The notes beneath the pieces are model-generated. The model was given only the letters and a program-made list of their open reading frames with translations, did no database searches and was not told where the DNA came from. From Istiophorus platypterus (taxonomy: Eukaryota; Chordata; Actinopteri; Istiophoriformes; Istiophoridae): DNA of 64,000 nt. Shown here piece after piece: positions 61,289-64,000 of the stretch (its first letter is position 1; the number at the start of each line of letters is the position of its first letter). The position numbers and the translations under genes are program-made. The stretch is from positions 8,509,027 to 8,573,026 of the forward strand of contig CM029126.1 in assembly GCA_016859345.1 (NCBI GenBank), written 5' to 3'.

Positions 61289-61560
61289 CAGTGGTGGAAG
61301 AGGCAGATCCGCTCCTGAGGGAAAAGTAGTGATATGATGTGAAAATACATTAGCAGTAAAAGTCCTGCATTCTAAAGTAAAAGTAGAGCATTATTGACCG
61401 CTAAATGTAAATCAGGTTTCAAAAGGACTCATTATGCTGGATTTATAAGCGGAGTGACAACTGTCCTTTTTATATCATTATTTATCATAACAACAGATTA
61501 TTTTTACTGACTCGATAACTTGCAAGCAGCCGTTTGATGTCGTAACAGGAGATAATTTTG
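61289..61560 (+). mobile_element. hAT-like non-autonomous element, copy 2 (CAGTGGTGGAA end)
   Basis: The left end CAGTGGTGGAAGAGGCAGAT at 61289 matches copy 1 at 18720. It is followed by AAAAGTCCTGCATTCTAAAG and AAAAGTAGAGCATTATTGAC blocks, ACTCATTATGCTGGATTTAT and a TATCATTATTTAT stretch, which is the expected order for this family. No right terminal repeat was identified, so the copy appears truncated. It has no coding capacity. Confidence 0.7.
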
Positions 61561-63174
61561 AGAATTTAAAGCAATGTTTTTGGCAACTTGGGACATTTCT
61601 TGACTTCCCCTTGGAGACCGCAACTTGTTGTCTTTAAACTACCATCTCATTTGTACCTATGACGGATGCCATAATTAAGCCAGTAGAGGCTGAAAATTTT
61701 TAACGTAATCAGAAGGCGTTTGTTTTGCTTTTCAGCAAACCTTTTTAATATAACTTACAACTGCATAAATTCTTATTGATTGAATGAAAAAGTGCTGGCT
61801 CCCACTCGTCTCCAGCATTCCAAGCAAGCAGCACTTACAAATTGTGATCTATGGTGAGTAAAACTCCTCACACTGGCTAGCTGCCCTTTCATTTATCACA
61901 GTGAGGGTAATCACTGTTTATCTGTTTTGCATCATGGCTCCCACCTGCACAGCAGTCACTTTTAGTGGCATTAAGTGAACACGTAGGGCTCACTGCGGCT
62001 GGGAACATCACCTCCGGCAACGTCCCTCGTGGTCCTTAACCGTAACATATTCAGAATCGCATCTGTCACTGCAAGGTGAGTTCAGTGTTTTAGATTTAAA
62101 AATGGCAGGAAGGAAAAGACTTTATATTCAACCGGGTTAAAGGCGCAGTAACTGCAAGGTAACTTCTTTAGGTGCTATTAAGGATAATACATTTAGGCAA
62201 TTTGGTTGGGATGTTGAACCAAACAAGGTGTGAGGAAAAAACCTGGGAGTTAATGATAGTAAAGCTTGCGGAGAAGCTGCGTGGGACGTGATTAGATCTT
62301 ACCACATGGCAGATGAGCGATGCATCTGCTCCTAATGTGCTGCAGCTGCAGTCTAATGAGAGGAGACCTGGCCATCAGCTCCCCATGACTTGGCAGTTAT
62401 CAGTCACCGCAGATGATTGGTGGTGCGGCAGGTAGGCAGACAGAAAGAATTAGACCTATAGTTGCTCAATAACACAGCAAACTATGACTCAAAAAAATAA
62501 CTAGAATATTGTTTTATTGTCAATAAAAATTGAACATTATAAATTTCATAAAGGCAATTTTTATTCCCCGATTAATTGAATTGCGTTGTAAGGTTATTCA
62601 GTGATTTATTCAGACAGATGCTTGTTGCGCAGATGCTAATGCTGCCTTCAAGTACACAGTAGGGTCATGCTCACCGTGGTCACAAGAAGAGTCCATCTGA
62701 CCAGCCCACAGATTAGGCCTTCACAACTTTTCAAGGGAAATTTTTTTCTGTTATAGCTCCCACCTAATGAGTTGTGACGTAAGTGGACTTTTAAAAAAAA
62801 AAATCCTGATATTTAAAGCATTATTTAAACTCAGACATCAACTTGGTTTTGTCAAGTGCTTTGTATTAAAAAAAAAAACAAACTTGCAGCTAAAACAATA
62901 ACTCTCCTCCATGTTAGTCTGCGGCTTATAAAAACAATTTTTTTTCTTTGAATAAACAAGGTTTTAAAATTGCCTGTTCTGTCTATGCAAACACCTCTTT
63001 ACATATCAAGTGCTCTATGGCATTCTCATTGTTATGCTAAGAGGCATGGCTTCATATTTGAAGGGTTTGAGAAATCATGAGTAACAAAGGGATCTACACT
63101 GTGCGAATGGGTGAGAGTGCAGAGTAGGAATGGCAGAGTAGGCAGCTAGCAACAAGGCAGAGCTGGCAGTTCCT
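61561..63174. promoter_or_regulatory. non-coding with possible conserved elements at 61780-62060 and 62240-62440
   Basis: The stretch 62240-62440 is repeat-free and dense in E-boxes: GCAGATG (62309-62315) facing CATCTGC (62323-62329), then CTGCAGCTGCAG (62340-62351), with CTAATG cores on either side. The stretch 61780-62060 has a similar texture. Elsewhere there are only A-runs (for example 62789-62801 and 62868-62879). An enhancer role is inferred. Confidence 0.3.
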
Positions 63175-63580
63175 GTGCAGCTTTGCCTTCCAAGAAGCTT
63201 CTCATCCGACACAGAGCCCGGCATAAAAACTACTAGCCCAGTCAGGAGAAACCCTAATAAGGAAAGGCCTTATGAATTATTGATTGTGATGGGCCCCCCC
63301 TCCCACCCGCAGCAACCCTTTAAGATACAGATTCCCTTTAAATCCAATAGGCTTTGCTTGGTTCTCAGTTGTGGCTCTCTGAGCACAGCAGCTCTGCAAA
63401 AGAAAAGGGAGCAATGGTTGTTCCAGAAAGAGAAACCAATTAGAGGCGGCATGGTGTCCTCTACCCTCCCCATTCCCCCCACACTGCTATCCCATGATCC
63501 TTTAACTCCTCTCCATTGGTCGGAGTCAAATCTTTCCTCAAGAAATGCCCCCCTAATGTTCGGCTGCCATTCTTGATCTG
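63175..63580 (+). promoter_or_regulatory. possible conserved element with CArG box
   Basis: CCTAATAAGG at 63253-63262 fits the CC(A/T)6GG consensus bound by serum response factor, and is followed by AAAGGCCTTATGAATTATTG. A 133-codon plus frame (63175-63576) covers the segment but has no recognisable domain and lacks exon borders I can defend. I favour regulatory sequence over coding, with low confidence. Confidence 0.25.
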
Positions 63581-64000
63581 AGGGCCATATCCTTCTTCCT
63601 GTTCTCTATGGTCCGCTGCCCAGACCCCCAACGGTCAGTTCGCACCCCCTAGATTGACAGTTTGCTAGTCTGTTCCGAGCCCACACTGTTTGCGGTTGAT
63701 AGCAACAAACAAACCCGCAAGCCTCTAGATCACTAACCACCCAGTCAAATGCACTAACAATGAGAAGTTGGGGGTTGTCCATGGGATTAGTTGGTCAGTG
63801 TATTCCCTGGTCTCATTGTGCATTCTGGAAACAAGTCAGTCACCACTCAAGGACAGACATGGCTGTGTGGTTAAGATGCAGGGACAACATATATGAAATC
63901 GCCACTCTAATGGTAATAGATATTGACAAATAGGCAGTCTTGTTCGATTGTAATTTCCGTTCATTGCGGCTGGAGTCTGCAGCATCTCAGAAAAAATTAA
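63581..64000. other. non-coding window end
   Basis: No gene, repeat or clear motif is recognised in the last 420 bp. Confidence 0.5.

Noticed and set aside
63175..63576. 133-codon frame considered as an exon
   Set aside because: No recognisable protein and no convincing acceptor/donor pair. The sequence looks more like regulatory DNA.
1..64000. CRISPR array, operon, prophage or other prokaryotic system
   Set aside because: No regularly spaced identical repeats, no gene series and no bacterial-type coding density. The sequence is plainly vertebrate.

Overview
This window looks like teleost fish genomic DNA, probably percomorph. The base composition is vertebrate-like and AT-rich, no compact gene series is visible on either strand, and simple-sequence repeats are very common. 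Several dispersed repeats resemble families I know from fish genomes: Tc1-like transposons, hAT-type non-autonomous elements whose ends start CAGTGGTGG, a palindromic element with TTAGCTTAGC-type arms, and a CR1/L2/Rex-like LINE. The organism and family assignments rest on recognition from memory, not on a search. I found no intact protein-coding gene, tRNA, rRNA, known microRNA or CRISPR array. Every long open frame I examined is low-complexity, degenerate, or has no recognisable domain.

Layout. Positions 1-15000 are non-coding flank with a LINE reverse-transcriptase remnant (about 3520-4060), a notable inverted repeat plus composite E-box/TAATTA motifs (6755-7374), and GC-richer blocks near 8.5, 11 and 13.2 kb. 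Positions 15.2-17.24 kb form a CpG-rich island and are the only promoter-like segment. It holds a six-run G-quadruplex motif (16535-16559) directly abutting a TATA box (16560), then about 500 bp with no ATG, then a good splice donor (17088). Together these look like the core promoter and untranslated first exon of a plus-strand gene whose coding exons lie beyond the window. From 17.1 to 64 kb the sequence reads like a long first intron. It is rich in TAAT and E-box motifs in stretches that resemble conserved non-coding elements, with old transposons scattered through it.

Repeats in the right part: two copies of one CAGTGGTGG hAT-like family (18720 and 61289); a likely hAT end (26129); two diverged copies of an interspersed repeat (33951-34290 and 38371-38773); a degenerate full-length Tc1-like element (48540-50140) followed at once by the 3-prime end of a second Tc1 family (50141-50520); a short CpG-bearing tandem repeat next to telomere-like hexamers (51060-51240); another interspersed repeat (58143-58640); and a palindromic foldback element (60339-60747). 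Microsatellites are dense, especially around 14.7-16.7 kb just upstream of and inside the promoter island.

The most interesting signals are the G-quadruplex/TATA/ATG-free leader/splice donor series at 16.5-17.1 kb and the clustered E-box plus TAATTA motifs at 6.75-7.4 kb. Nothing here supports a claim of a wholly new biological system.
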